Positions 49,301 to 62,948 of a stretch of DNA of 64,000 bases are shown here, one piece after another. The translations under genes and the position numbers were made by a program. The notes under the pieces are model-generated. The model was given only the letters and a program-made list of their open reading frames with translations, had not been told where the DNA came from and ran no database searches. This stretch comes from Ifrita kowaldi (Eukaryota > Chordata > Aves > Passeriformes > Cinclosomatidae). Position 1 is the first letter of the stretch; every line of letters begins with the position of its first letter. The DNA lies in the NCBI GenBank assembly GCA_013398055.1, contig VZRS01012069.1, positions 347,470-411,469 of the forward strand, read 5' to 3'.

Positions 49301-50978
49301 TGTCTGAGTTTCATCTCTTTATCTAGGAGACTTTGCAAGCACTATTTGTAAGCACTGATTTATCTGCTTTGATTCATTAAATAAATGAAGAAAGAATTGT
49401 AAACTGTAGTGGTGTCACAATGGGGTAGTTATGCTTTATTTTAATTAAAATCAGGATCCAAAAAATATTTTATTCAGCGGCTATCTACCTGGCTGTGCTT
49501 GGCCTAGTTTCTTCAAGTACCCAGAGATTCTGCTGAAGTCTTCGTTTGCTCAATCTGCCAAATCCACAGAGCTGAATTCTGTGTACAGCTCAGGCTGCAG
49601 GCACATTTTCAGCCAAAAGAATCTGAATACTCTGGTCACAAGCATTTGTGTAAAGCCTGTGTTGCTTTCATACAAATCTGCTCTACTTTTCACAACTTCC
49701 AGGCTCTGCACCTTGCTGTGGCTGCAAGCTTCCCCTTAACACCGGAGGAAAGAAGACTCCACAACCTTCCATTTCTATTTTACTTTTCACCCAATTGCTG
49801 CAGTAGCCCAGAGATTGTCAGGGGCAAATCTCTGGCTCCAGCGAGTTTGCTGACCAAGAATCACAGAAAAATAATGAAACTTGTGAAATCATCACAGCCC
49901 GAAGGAATACAAGTTCCTTCAAACAGAGGAATCAAAACCTAAAGAGAGTTTCCTTACCTTTGGTGAAACTCCCAGCTACGTGGTCTATGGCTGTGCCTCT
50001 GTTCTTAGTCATGCCCAACATATCCTGAGTTCTGCTGGAGAAAGTGATTATAATTACCAATCAAATAAATATGAATTTCCATCACAGCTTATTTTTCATT
50101 TTAGTTGGCAATGATCTCATCCCTCTCAAAACTAGTTACATATTGCCTTGGAGACCACAGGTTACCTGGATGTTGCTAGGATGCACCATTTGCCTGATTC
50201 TCTCTCCTCTTCCTCAGCCACATTGCCCACTCTCTGTGGTGTTAATCCATTTGGATATTGCCATTCTGTACCCCTGTGCTGGGAAGTTCCTAAGTGGCCA
50301 TGTTGCTTACCTTCGTTCTCACTGCACTGTGCTTATCTTGAAACACTGAGCAGATAATATTTGCACGTGCATTTATTTCCCCTAGATGGGCTGTGTTGGC
50401 CTTTTGTGGGAAATGTTGCAAACAGACCACAAATGAAGTTGATGTGAAATTGAGAAAAGCAGGTGGATAGGGTTATATATGGATAAATTGAGAGGGGATG
50501 TGGAAGACAGAAAAATCTACTATCTAAACTTCTGTACAATCAGTGCAGTTTATCTGATCGACCTGTATTACCATTGGCAGCAAAAAGCTCCAGTTGGGAA
50601 GCCCTTGTTGGTACTGACAGCAAAGGGAAATGGAGTGAAGAAACCTGAATGAAGTGAGTTGAAAAAATAAGCAGCCCAACTACCTTTTCCTTCCTAATCA
50701 TTGTGTTTTAATACAACAGAATAAAGTGGCATATAAAAGGGTAATGTGCATTTTCTTCAAGGACTTGTTGAAACCCATAATACAGTATCTTTGTAATTTA
50801 CTGGTAATATGTACACAATATAAAGGATCAGGAGCAGAGTACTATCACTATATTTAGAGATAATGCTGCTTTTCTTTCATAGGCTTGATATAAACTTTGA
50901 TTACATAGCATTTCTTTAATTTGCTGCTATTCAAGAAAACCCTTAGAGCACTGCAGCAAGCAATGCCTCTCTTTTACA
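43376..50978. other. Gene-free interval
   Basis: No coding exon, RNA gene or named transposon is recognised in these 7.6 kb. The sequence is AT-rich with short open frames only. Confidence 0.55.
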
Positions 50979-51006
50979 TTTGCATTTTTTAATTTGCATT
51001 TTTTAA
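50979..51006. repeat. 14-bp perfect tandem duplication
   Basis: tttgcattttttaa occurs twice in direct succession. It also contains TTTGCAT, the octamer-like POU half site, twice, though this may be incidental. Confidence 0.9.
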
Positions 51007-52824
51007 TTTCCCAGACTGCAGCTCCACACCTACACAGGCTTCCCCTGTGGGAGGGAAGAGAATATATTTCAGTATGAATGATACTGTTTTTCTTCTCAAA
51101 TAGCTGTAATTATTAATTCCAGAGATTTACAAAAAAATCACTTTGCTACTGTTTCACTTAAGTGTGTAGGGTTTTTTTCCTAACTAACATCAGATGCCAA
51201 TCTATTGCTCCACTGGTACCCATTTTAACTAGGGCAGCCAACCAAAAAGTTCAGACTGCTGAAATGACTGGCTGCTGCTCTCAGCAGCCTGCTCGTGCAT
51301 TCCTTGCATACCCCAAAATGACACTGAGTGCAAGAGGAGTTTGGTGCTTTTAAAGGAAGAGCCATTATGTCCATAATACGTTAAGCCCCCTGTGGCACAC
51401 TAATGGCAAGAATCTAGACCAGGTTACTCAGCACAGCAGACTATTTACTAACCAGCAGGGACCAGTTTAGTCAATACCTTCAGACATGTACTAAACCCTG
51501 TGTTGTAGGAGCTGGGGTATGTGCCTGTGGCCTCGGTGATCCACATTTTAACCCCCACTGTGCCTCTCTTGGATGGGGACCTCTGCCTGGATCTCCTCCA
51601 TCTCTTAAGAGTGCCAGGCTCTTCTGAAACATTCAGAAATGTTATGACAGGAATATCCTATAAAACAATGGTTGTATCACTCACATGGCAGGTGACAAAG
51701 TTAGGACATCGCATCAAGTAATTCAGCCACTGGTATTTCACTGCATAAAAACAAACTGTAGCAGTGACACTGGAAGAGGCTGAGAGAGCCCACAGAAGTC
51801 AAAAAGCCTGGGGGGCAGAGCCCTTCCGAGACCTAAATTTAATTCTGTATGCCAGATTTATCAGAGGGACATTTAGCTTTCCATTTCCTAGAAGATGTCC
51901 AACTAGCAGAAAAGAAAATAAATGGTCTCTCCCTCACTCTGTTTGGTAGGAAAGGGTCAACTTCCTTTGAGTACTAACCCTCAAGAGAAATTTCAGAATC
52001 CCAGGTGACACCTATGCACTCAGAGGCCAGAGAGCTGTCCTTCCCTGGGGCATCTGCTCCTGCCTCACCCACCGGTTCCCCTTTCAGTGTGGTGGCTCCT
52101 GGGACTGTCATTTTTAACTTCCCCACCTGGTCCTGCTTTGCAGGCAGAATCAGTGCCTAAACTGGATTTATGTATCTCACACAGAGTCTTGCCCCTGAAA
52201 AGCCTGTGATGCTAAATTTGAGGCATGACATAAAGAGAGAAGGCAAAAAGCAAAATTAGACCTGGAAAAGAGATGGCAGCAGCAGGGCGATGGCTTTGCT
52301 GAGGAATTTAGCCAAGTACTAATGCCTGTCTTTTGGAGAGTATCGGTCTCCAGAACAACTCCATCCACAGGCCAAGGCAACAAAAGGAATTATTTATTTT
52401 ACTGTCTCTATCAAGGATCTTGCAAAAGAAAATTTACGAACACAGTGGGTCTTCCTCCCAAGACTGAACGTTTGCTCACATAATAAGGTGGGAAAGAAAA
52501 GAACTTGTAAGGCTTTATATAACAGTATCATCTCACGACACCTGCCATAACAATATTTTATTTGTCAGTCTTTTCTTATCCCATGTCTCTTGAAGTTGGC
52601 TAGGTTACTGCATCAAAGGGCAGGAGTAATAGTATCATTTCAGATAAAAGAAGAAGAGAGAAGTGTGCTGTACACAATCTGCCCATCACATCACCTCACA
52701 GTTCCATTAGCCAAACAGGCACCCCATCTATGAAGAGTTTACAGACATGGCAATCCGGGCCAACTGCAGCTTCTTCTCAGGTATGGGAAAAAATGCTCCT
52801 CCCTTATGTGGTACCTATAATTCA
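51007..52824. other. Gene-free interval
   Basis: I see nothing recognisable here. Confidence 0.5.
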
Positions 52825-53010
52825 AAATGCTGTACACAGATTAATTAATGGAACATTCTTTATGCACATCAATACACTGAGTCAGAGAAAGATTAAATGA
52901 ATGACAAAGCATGAAATTTAATAGACACAGGAAGTAGCAGAGCCATAAACAGCAGTGAACTCCTGGATTTCAGAAAAAAAATCAACAACCCTACTCTAAT
53001 GCAACTATTT
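52825..53010 (-). mobile_element. MIR-like / CORE-type SINE relic
   Basis: Read on the plus strand it shows atgctgtacacagattaatt, then acactgagtcagagaaagat, then agtagcagagccataaacag and gaactcctggatttcag. These correspond to the recalled reverse-complement MIR parts 'aaactgaggcacagagagg', 'gtggcagagccggga' and 'cctgactccca'. So the copy lies in the opposite orientation to that at 43200-43375. It is strongly diverged and its ends are uncertain. Confidence 0.6.
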
Positions 53011-53637
53011 CATTTCCATTTCTTAAAGTATATGTTTCAGACAGCAAATTCAGCTGTGCACAGCATTGAGCACATCATCAGCTCTTTGCAAGTACTGAAC
53101 TGAATAAATAATATTATCTATAATCCCAGTACCATGTCCTAAACCACTAAATCTATTGCAATTTGAAACCTTCGTATTTAACTGACTTTGGTAAAGATAA
53201 TTCTGAAAGCTGCACTATCTTGGTACGACTAATTAATATGTAATAATGATAATCACGACCAATAATGCTACTTTAATAAGGATTTAATCCTACAGATCAT
53301 TTAATGAAAGCACTTTGATAATAATGATTATTTATTCTTACAGTGCGTTTTTCATGCTAGGAGCTTCAAGTACCATGATGATTAATAAAGCTAAAGAAAT
53401 AAAGAGATACAAAAAATAGCGAGCATATAAGACTGCTAATATGCCCAGCTTATTTAATAAACCTTACCAAATATAAAACTGTAAGGCAGATTCTCTTGGG
53501 AGAGGGGGGAAAAAACCCCCAAACATAAAACCCCTTGAGGCTATGTCAGCAGGATTGAATTGACCTGTGTATCACTGTCATTTCCATTGTCACTCTAGCA
53601 AACAAAATAAAATAATAAATAGGATTTACTGCACTGT
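53011..53637. other. Very AT-rich interval
   Basis: The sequence is rich in aataat/attatt words, especially near 53230-53340. No gene or named element is recognised. It could be a regulatory sequence or a decayed repeat. Confidence 0.4.
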
Positions 53638-53706
53638 GGGCTAGGCTGTCAGCTGGTGTAAAGAGGTGCACTGGCATTAATCTAAAGGAGCTGTGCATCT
53701 GGCCCA
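53638..53706. mobile_element. Palindromic DNA-transposon relic
   Basis: gggctaggctgtcagctggt at the left and gctgtgcatctggccca at the right are imperfect inverted repeats around ggtgtaaagaggtgcactgg. The 'cagctggtgtaaa' and 'catctggccca' pieces are typical of the palindromic group seen elsewhere in this window. Confidence 0.6.
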
Positions 53707-55587
53707 CCATTTTCAATGGGCTGCATAAGTATAAGAAAATACCTAATATGTCTTGTCCATGATGACTTCAACACCCAGCAGAGGAAGGATACGTACTATC
53801 AATGCTCACATCCTCTGATGACACTGGATATACTTCACTACTTAATTGGACTGGGCATACTGAGATCTGTTAGGGGCTTTTTTGGCTGCAGTAGAAGTGC
53901 CTCTTGCCTCTCTTCTCCCATGTTCCCGCTCCTGCAGCTAAACCAAAGGCTGTGGTATGACCCAAGTTAGATTTTCATAGATACTCATAGCAGGACAATA
54001 GAAAAATTCGCCTGGTCCAAAAAAGTCCTCCACAAGGGATCCTTTTAGCCTACAAAGCATTGCATAGGCAGCATTTTGCCAAAATAGCTTAGAAAGGAAA
54101 TCACCTGAGCTGGCACAGTTTATAGCAGCAAAAGAAATCTTCTGCAGGATGGTTTATATAATTAGAGAAGTCTGGTTAGCAATACAGGCAGTTTTTATAC
54201 ACAGTACTTGATCCTTATCAAGGAGCTTATACTGGTTTGTCTTCCCTGGCAAAGTCTTGGTAGTAGAGATCAATTTTAAGAGATCTATTCATCAGCAAAT
54301 ATCTCTCCTGGAAGGTGAAATCACTTGGGTTGAGTAACCTTCTGCTTAAAAGAGTCCCCTAAATTTTTTCCTATCTGGCACAGATTGCTCCAGTTAGCAA
54401 CGTGAAACCAGGAAGAAATGAGTTATGGGATGCACAAGAGAGGAGAGAAGACCCCAGGAGGAGGTTTACTGAGACATAAGGTACAAATGGAAATCATCCA
54501 CAGTGATTTGTTCATGGGCTTCACAGCAACGTCCACATGCTGGAGCCAGGGAAGTGGGGAAGGGAGTATCCAACCTCAGGTGGGAGATAGGGAGGCAGGA
54601 GCAAGTCTTTGGAAGAAAAGCTGAAGAAACCATTGCAGGGAAATCCTGCAGTTCTTCCTCTTCATAATCATATTTGCTCAGGCAGTTTAGGAAATGATTG
54701 CACAGAGAAAGATACAAAAGAACAAAAAGAGACACCAGGTAAACAGAAGCCCTCTAATAAAAGAGAAGCCCAGCCCATGGTCAGAGAAGCTACATGATGG
54801 TAAGAAATAGCTGGCATGTTTTGAATACACTACATAAACACTGTCTGAGGTTCATGGAAGTACTGAATGGAACCAACTATCTCTTTGTTAAGGGGATGAA
54901 CAATATTTCATTCCAAATAACTATCAAGAGTAGCCTCCAGCCACAGAAAGCAAATCTGAATAGGAAGAGATCTTAGCAGATCCAATACAGGCTTTTTACA
55001 CTACCGGTCGATCCTTCTCCAAACTAATTTGTGAACAAAGAGAACAAAGGGCTGGATGTTTCTCTGGGGACAGTCATATTTTCTAACTGAAGAGTAAATT
55101 ATGTTGAATGAGAATACAAAGTCATAAAACATAATCAGGCTATTAGCTAGGTAAGAGTTGTGGGGAAGATACAGTGCTCCACACTGCATTCCTAGTGTTA
55201 CATATGATAAGTAGAGACAATAGAAATCAGTGGGAAAAATTGGCATGCAGTGATTTCCTTCCCTGGGCCTCCTGCAATTTGCAGAACTCTGCAGAATTTC
55301 TTGGGCTGCTTGGTCAGCTTTCTCTTTTGCTGAAATATACTTGGATTTCAATGCTAACTACCACTGCTACAAAAGGAGGGTAGTTATAAAAGGTTGATTT
55401 GCAAAAATATTTCTAAATTCTGCAGCTTTCTATTTTTAGGTGTTCAATTTAAGGCTTGTGGTGGCTGCAGACATCTGTCTTGTCAGAGATTTCTCTGTGG
55501 TGCTAACAGAAGTGAAGACTTAGGTTCATCATGAAATGGGAACTGGGACTTTGATTCTACAGAAAATAGAACCCAGAGGAGAATCAT
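53707..55587. other. Gene-free interval
   Basis: No feature is recognised. Open frames are short. Confidence 0.5.
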
Positions 55588-55612
55588 ACACACTCACACA
55601 CACACACACACA
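55588..55612. repeat. (CA)n microsatellite
   Basis: About twelve CA units with one TC interruption. It lies shortly before the CR1 3' end at 55758. Confidence 0.95.
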
Positions 55613-55757
55613 TTTTCTTTGCATATAAATGTTTCTATTATTCCCAGGATTGTTCAGCAATGGAAATAAATAGGAATTTTGTTAGGGATTTCCAGTGGGA
55701 TCAAGATGGAGCCTGGCTGTATTCAGTAACAGCTTTCAGCACATCAGCAAGCCTAGA

Positions 55758-56942
55758 ACTATAGAATCTTTTTGTATGGAAAAGACCTCTAAGATCACCA
55801 AGTCTAACAGTTAATCCAACACTTCCAAATCTACCACTAAACCATACCCCTGAGTGCCACTTCTACACATCTTCTAAATACTTTCAGGGACATTAACTCA
55901 ATCACTTTTCTGGGCTGCCTGTTCCAGTGCTTGACAACCTATTCAGTGAAGGAATTTTCCCCAATCTCAAATCTAAAACTCCTTTGGCACAACTTGAGGC
56001 CAATTCTCTTTGTCCTGTGGCTTGTTATGTGGGAGAAGAGACCAACCCCTGCCTGGCTACAACCTCCTTTCAGGCAGTTGTACAAAGTGATAAGGTTCCC
56101 CCTCGAGCCTCCTTTTCTCCAGGCTAAACACCCCCAGCTCTCTCAGCTGCTCCTCATCAGATTTGTTCTCCAGACTCTTCCCAAGCTCCGTTCCTTTCTC
56201 TGGACACACTGCAGCCCCTCAATGTCTTTCGTGTTGTGAGGCACCCAAAACTGAACACAGGATTTGAGGTGTGGCCTGACCAGTGCCCAGCACAGGGGGA
56301 CAGTCACTGCCTTGGTCCTTCCTCCCACCCAACTTGATGCCATCCACACCTGAGGATACCCCCAGTCCTCTTGTTCAGATCATTAATCAAGATGTGATAA
56401 AAGAACTGGCCCCAGTACCCAGCCCTGGTGCACCACTGGTGACAGCCCCAGCTGGATGTAACTCCATTCCCCACCACTCCCTGGGCCCAGCCATCAATCC
56501 AGTTTTTTACCCAGTGAACAGTGCACCCATCCAAGGCATGAGCAGCCAGTTTCTCCAGGGAAATGCTGCGGGAGACAGTGTCACAACTTTGGCCCTTTTA
56601 ATTTTCTCCCTGCATAACCTCATGACATCCTTGTAGTCTTCCTGAGTTGTGTGCCCCTTCTTCCAAAGGTCATAAACTCTCCTTTAGTTCCTGAGTTACA
56701 GCCAAATCTCTGTTCAGCTGGGACAGTCTTCCTCACCGACTCATCTTTTGATACATGGGGACAGCCTGCTCCTGTGCTTTTAAGATTTCCTTCTTAAACT
56801 ATGTCCAGCTTTCTTGGACTCCTCTTCCCTTCAGGACTACCTCCCAAAGGACTCTGTCAACCAGTCTCCCAAACAGGACAAAGTATGCTCTCCGGAGATC
56901 CAAGCGTGTCTGTTTGCTGGACTCAGTTGTTGCTGTTCAGCC
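55758..56942 (-). mobile_element. CR1 LINE fragment of about 1.2 kb with apparent internal deletion
   Basis: On the minus strand the element ends at the left with the CR1 tail around gattctatag. It contains the usual 3' region (ggcagcccagaaaagtg, ctggagaaaaggaggct, gaggggctgcagtgtgtcc, aaatcctgtgttcagttttg) and, further right, 'ggtgcaccagggctgggtac' and 'tccctggagaaactggctgc'. Near 56318-56322 the sequence jumps from the 'cctggtcctt' block to 'acccaacttgatgccatcc', skipping a stretch that normally separates them. The rightmost 350 bases still resemble CR1 internal sequence. Open frames inside it are remnants of the element or chance, not host genes. Confidence 0.88.
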
Positions 56943-59900
56943 CGATGTGAACTCCTGAGGTTTGTGTTCCCTTTCACTTAGTCTGTGTTTCAGCAACACA
57001 CAGCTTAATATCTATGCTTAACCATGTACTCTTGGTTAATGGTTCCCTATGCAGTCTGTCAATGCTGTCCTCGGTTATTTTGCATTTCTACATAATTCAG
57101 AATATCATCTGAAGTAAAATTAAAGTTATCAGAAGCTCATTTGCTCCGTGTTTGTGCTAGGAGACCAAAGTCCAAGACCTGAAAGGGAAACCTTTTCCTT
57201 AAAGGATTATCCTAAATAACATTTTCACAAAGGCTGGAGAGTGTATCATGCACAGAAAAAAGATCATGCAAGACTTCTCCTGGAGTCTCATCAACACCAT
57301 ATTTGAACAACAGAAATACAAAAGAGGGAGGAAAAACTGGCATGCATGTCAGTGGGATGATCAGCATGGAGCATGTGATACGTGTATGGTGTGTTAGTTA
57401 TGAAAATTCTACTAGCTAGGAGAAGGCTTCAGAACAGCAGAGTCTAAAAATGTGATTATTCAGGCTATAAAGAATAGGAGGTACTGGAATGTTCTGGAGT
57501 ACATGAAAAGAACATTATAGCCCAACAACTAGGAAAACTTTTTGGAAAAATCAGCCTGCTTAAGGGACTAAACTCAGGCATGCTTCAAGAGGCAAGCAGT
57601 GTGCTTCTGCCATCAGCAAGGTACAGGGGATGGAAGACAAAATTAGAACGAATGAGTTGGTAACAATTGGGAGAACACCTTCTTGTCTTGGATCCAATCA
57701 TGTGGTTAATGACATGGTTGGTTTGGTCAATGTGATTTGCATGCCGCAGCTTCAGTTACAAAATCCATCACAGGATATAAAATACTTTGTTTGTTCTTAA
57801 GATTTTCATTTTTCCTTTCCTGTAAGGTTCAAAAGAATCTTTTGCTTGTGCTGTTTTGCTCATACTATACTTGAAAGCACAAAAATGTGAACTGTTTGTT
57901 TATCCTCAGGGCAGGTGCTCTGTAGATTATCACAGTCAAGCTTTGTTGTTCTGCACTACAAAGTCTTCAACCTTGACCTGAGAGGTTGTTTTTTCCCATT
58001 TCCCCACCCTCTGAGAAAAGGAAAAATAAAGTGAAAATGGAGAAATCATTCTGTATTCTAAGCTGGTGCTCTGTCTTGCTCTAGTAAAGCCTTTGTTGTA
58101 CATAAACATGTACAAGTGTTGTAGTTACCTGTACCTGGTGTTACTCAATACTGAAGCTGGTCTGGGGCTGGAGTCACTGTCTTAGTGTGGGTAGAAAATC
58201 AGAAGTGCAGATTCTTGTGGGGAATTCAGCAGTGTTAATTGTATGACTTGGCAATACACAGGGGCAACCTTCCAGGTGACATGTAAGGAAATAACACACA
58301 TTTATCTTACTGCAATATGAAGGAAACCAGAATGCTCATCTCCCTGCACAGTCTGTTGACAACTTTACCCTTACATTGAATGATGACACACAGGTGGAAT
58401 TATCTTGTTCCATTAAGGATCTTTTAGAAAAACATATATAACAACAGAACTCTGCAAAGGTTTTCTCCTCCTAGACAAATATTGTACAAATCCTAAATTC
58501 TGGAGTTATTTCGAAAGAGTAAATCTGTAAAAAATACAAAATGTTTTCTATTTATTAGTGTGTAGGGAAAAGTAATACAGTATATTACTGCTCCAATCCC
58601 ATCCCCCAGCATGATCTGTGATACAAGATAAAAAAAGCAAACTGCAGCTCAAAACAGGAGGTGCAGAGGTGACTTTTGAAATCCCCCGATCCCAACCTAA
58701 TTGCTAGACAGTCCCAAAGCATAAGTTAGAGCAGCTTCAAGCATCAGCATCTAAACATGCCTTTTGTTCCAGTCCAAAGCCCATCAGGAACCGGGCCCCA
58801 ATACCACAGGAGTATTCTCTGGGAAAAGAATTAATAGGTTCCAGAGCCATTTGCTTCATCAGCCTGGAGAAAAAGCCCTGTTTAACTCTTTGCATCACTT
58901 CAGTATTGATAGTTTTGGCCATATCTTGGGAGAATATACCACAGTGGCTGCTATTCATAATTTAACAACATTTCTAGACTATCTTGCTAAAATATCCTCC
59001 TGATAATCCATGAGTGACCTCTTTCATTATCTGAGTCTGTGAAAGTCTCTGCTTTTTTGTTCTTCTGCAGAAATTTAAAGGCTTTAAACAGCTATTAATC
59101 TCAGGTCTATAGACTTCAAACTGTATCTAATAATCTTGGAAAAATTTTCTCAGGCCCAGATGGACACTGCCTTGAACCTTCTGACCAGATTGGTTAAATG
59201 GCTAAAGCATAAATGTATCCCAGATGGTACCATGGATGTTTGTCTTGACTAGTCATTAAACTTTGATATGCATAGACACTTGGCATCGAATTACATTTTC
59301 TTAAAATTCCTACCAGTGGAAATTTCATAGCTATGAAACCCCTTTTTCCTATGAATGCCGAAAGGTGGCAATTATCAGTACATAGGGCCACTGGGTTTAC
59401 ACAGAACATTCACATATGAACAAGGGAAATATTTATTTATCATGAGAGACAGAAATATTTCCCTGATTTCTTGCAGTGGCAGAAGGGCAGATGGGAGCAA
59501 TGGGTTGGACTCTGACCACGTGAGGTCACAGCTTGCAGGAATGAGTACATGGGTGTAAAAATGACATAGGGCCAAAAGCAGTCTGCAATGGGTCTTGTTC
59601 TAAAATAAGACTTTTGTTGACCCTTGTATTTCAAAATGAGTCAAGGATAGTTGGAAACTCTGTTAGTACAAAATGCAGAAGTTAAATTGTTTCATGCTTG
59701 TTGGTTCCTTTGACAAAAGGAACTGTCCTAGTTGCAATAAAAAACCCTAAACCAGCCCCATCTCTATTTATACTTTGCCTATTCCATGTCCTTCTCCAGG
59801 AGGACCAACACTCCAGCACCACGTAATCAGGTGGCTGGCAGCTGGGCACCACTGTGCTCAATATTCAAACCCATCAGATGTGAAAAAAAGAAACTGTGTC

Positions 59901-61640
59901 AAGGAAATCTCCATCAGCTGTGCCCTGTATCTTAAAACTAGAAGCCCCAAAGTGTGTTACTTTTGAATTCTTGCAGGGTTACAGGCCTCCAAAATAAATC
60001 AACTCTGCCAATTGTGAAACACACTAGAGCACCCATTGGAAATAACCACTGTCTTTTAAAGTGACAGATTAAAATCTCTAGTAACAAAATTCTGCTCCTT
60101 TCCTTAATCAACCTGCAAGCAATTCCACTCACTCTTGCAGTGAAGGATTTGGGTGTTCTTCTGAATATCTTCCAGCAAGTCCCACCAGCCTTCTTCAGAC
60201 TGATTCTGATCTTGCACCAGCAAAAAATAGATGTGAGTATACTGTATCAGAGGTACTTTGGTGCATGACCAAAATTAGGCTCCAGCTGCAGACCTGTGTA
60301 TTTTTATGCTAAGAAATCCTAAGCTGGGCATGCAGAAGAGCTGTGCTGGAGGGGGGCAGGGAAGAGTCATATTTGGGTACAGTAACTCAGCCACACAATC
60401 CAGTTTCTACTGACTCTTCTTCTGCCTCTGATGTTTGTCTCAATGCTGCCAGCACGCCAAGGCAGTGTTGGGGACACAAAATCAGAAGGGCAAAGGCAAC
60501 TGTCATGTCTCACTAAGCCATCTATGAATGAGTGTAGATACCTGCCTCCAAAAGAGCTGAGATCTCTTTAGACAGAGCTGCCTCTTTGTGTGGTTAAGTG
60601 GAGTCCTCTGTGTGAGTGAAAGGTCTTTCTTGGCTGCAAACAGAGTATGAGACCATACTAGACACTGCCCGAGAGAAAAGTTCCAATTATTTCTAGTACT
60701 CTGCAGAAAACACCTAGAAAAATCTTCAGTGGCCACAGGCCCAGCCATGTGTGCACTGTCCTTACCCCAAACAAAAAACATGGCTCATGCCTGTGGTACT
60801 GGCCTGGCACCAAACCGCTCAAAGAATGGAAGAACAAATCCGGGGGAAATTATTCTTCAGTATAACTTCAGTTGAAAGAAAATATTTCTCAAACTGGGAA
60901 AACAGTAATTTGCAATCAGGACTTGAAGACACCATGATTAATTCTGTCCTTCTGAGTTTGCAAACAACTGCTCCAGGATGTACAAACGACTTTCTTATTT
61001 GTAATGGACTACCTCTGAAACCTAATGATGGCAGCAAAAAAAGTGCAGTATTTCATTACCTGATAGCACTAGCAAAATATTTAGCCCAATATATCTACTC
61101 ATAAGCCCCATACAATCTCCTTCCATGTGTGAAATCCATGTGGCACAGACCTCAACTCTGTTCTCCGCTGACTTTGTACATGACATTTTGTATGACACGA
61201 TTATGCATTTTCAACCCCAAAAATCAGCTAAATTTGCAGCACAATGCTGCAGATGGAAAATGGAGACGTGGACGAGAGATTATGAGATACACTGAATATC
61301 ACAGTAGAAGAGAAACCATGGTGTGGCCCCTGTTCTGAGTATATTATTCATTTTCATATTTAATTCATAAAAAACTCCGTCTAATTTCCACAAGGTTTTC
61401 AGCCTCTTGCAAAAAAAATACAGCCCTGGAATCTTGACATCCTCCTGCAAAATTCTGGTTGAGCTGGGTACTTAAAAGTAGAAATATTAATTTTAAAGGC
61501 AAAGCCCAAAGCCCTGCTCACATAAGGGCTTCAATGTTTAAGCTATTGTAAACAATTTTGGTCAACAGTTTTGAAAAAGAAAGTGCCTGTCTTTTCTACC
61601 AACATCTTTTGTAAAGCACCAGGTTTTGACCGATATATAA
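56943..61640. other. Gene-free interval
   Basis: No gene, RNA gene or named transposon is recognised. A 117-codon open frame at 60751-61104 on the plus strand has no family signature and is not supported. Confidence 0.55.
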
Positions 61641-61696
61641 GACTAATGTAAATCAGAAGCAATCTCCTTGAAGTTAATAGAGATCAGATTCCAGGC
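61641..61696. mobile_element. Partial palindromic DNA-transposon relic
   Basis: gactaatgtaaatcagaagc, then aatctccttgaagttaatag, then agatcagattccagg. The middle resembles 'gtaaatcaggagtaactccattgaagtcaatggag', the central part of the palindromic group. The arms are weak, so this is the least certain of the set. Confidence 0.4.
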
Positions 61697-62891
61697 TTAT
61701 AAGCTTTTGCACACTGAATTTAACTATCTGTCATGCCTGCGAGGTTACAGCACAGACCTAAAAGAAGGTATGGTGTAAGATCAATGTTAAGGAAAGAGTT
61801 TCATTTATAAGACCATCTTTTCCCATCAGACATGATAGGAGATTTATTATTCCAATATTATTGTTGAAACTAGAAGAGAGAGAAAAAATAAACAGGAACA
61901 TATATTTTCATTTTATGACTGTGAACAACATTTCATACTGTAAACATATCTTGGTCTATAACATTTACCCACTAAAAAAAATAATTTCAATACAGTCCTT
62001 ATTGCTAGCTCGGCAGAGCCTCTCCAGAACATTGTGTTAATGATTAATATGAAGTCAGTGGAATTCCACAGTTGCTGAGAGTCTTGTGCCCAAGAATGAA
62101 CTGCATTGCTAAATCAGCAAAGACAGTTGTCAAGGTAACCTCTATGTAATCTATTTAACTGGCTCCCAAAACACCAATCAAGGTCAGATAACGCACTCAA
62201 GCACCATATGAACACACTCATACGGCATAAAGCTTTGTATCAAGACAGCAGGGAGGAAAAAACCTCATTAGGAAGCAGGGGGAAAAAAATAAATTCAGTT
62301 TTGAGAAGTGTTAATTGGGATTGCAGTTAGCTTTGTGGGGAAAGCATGCCGCTCATCTGAATATGTTTTATCTATAGTAGAAGTAATTTCACTCCAGTTC
62401 AGTTTGAATGGAAATATCCTTCTACTAGTGTTAAAAAAAAAAGACAAAAACAACCCACCCAAAAAGTAAAAACAGCCACAGATAAATTATTAATTTCATT
62501 TATTGTTTTATTAATGCATGTCTGGCATCTACACTCTGATACAGAGTTCTCATTTTGTTTTCTCTGCAATAGATTATTGTGTTACTTAACAACAAATAAA
62601 ATGCCAGCAGCATCTCAGGGCTGGGGATACAGCTCCCCACACAACGCAATTCCACAGGTCCTCCTCCCCTGAGGCCTCTCTCCTCTGGCAGAAACTTCCC
62701 AGTCAGTTCTGCAAAGGAGAAAGATCTATTTGGAGTTACAATCTGATGGGTATCCTGAATTTTAAGTTGTATTTAGTTTCTGTGAATTCAGATCTCTATA
62801 GCCATAACAAGGGCTGGCAAGAGTCACTGGGGTCTGAACTGATTTTTATTCCAGCAATTGCTGTGCATACAAATCAACATCCTTTGCTTGA
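61697..62891. other. Gene-free interval
   Basis: I see nothing recognisable here. Confidence 0.5.
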
Positions 62892-62948
62892 TATTTACTG
62901 CTTTGCTCAACATTTACTGCTTTGCTCAACATTTACTGCTTTGCTCAT
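62892..62948. repeat. Three-copy 19-bp tandem repeat
   Basis: catttactgctttgctcaa is repeated three times (62892-62910, 62911-62929, 62930-62948) with only one mismatch at the first base and one at the penultimate base of the last copy. The near identity suggests recent slippage and possible length variation between individuals. Confidence 0.95.

Noticed and set aside
55927..56958. Several open frames on both strands
   Set aside because: All lie inside the CR1 element at 55758-56942 or its edge.
60751..61104. 117-codon open frame on the plus strand
   Set aside because: No family signature and no supporting exon or promoter context.
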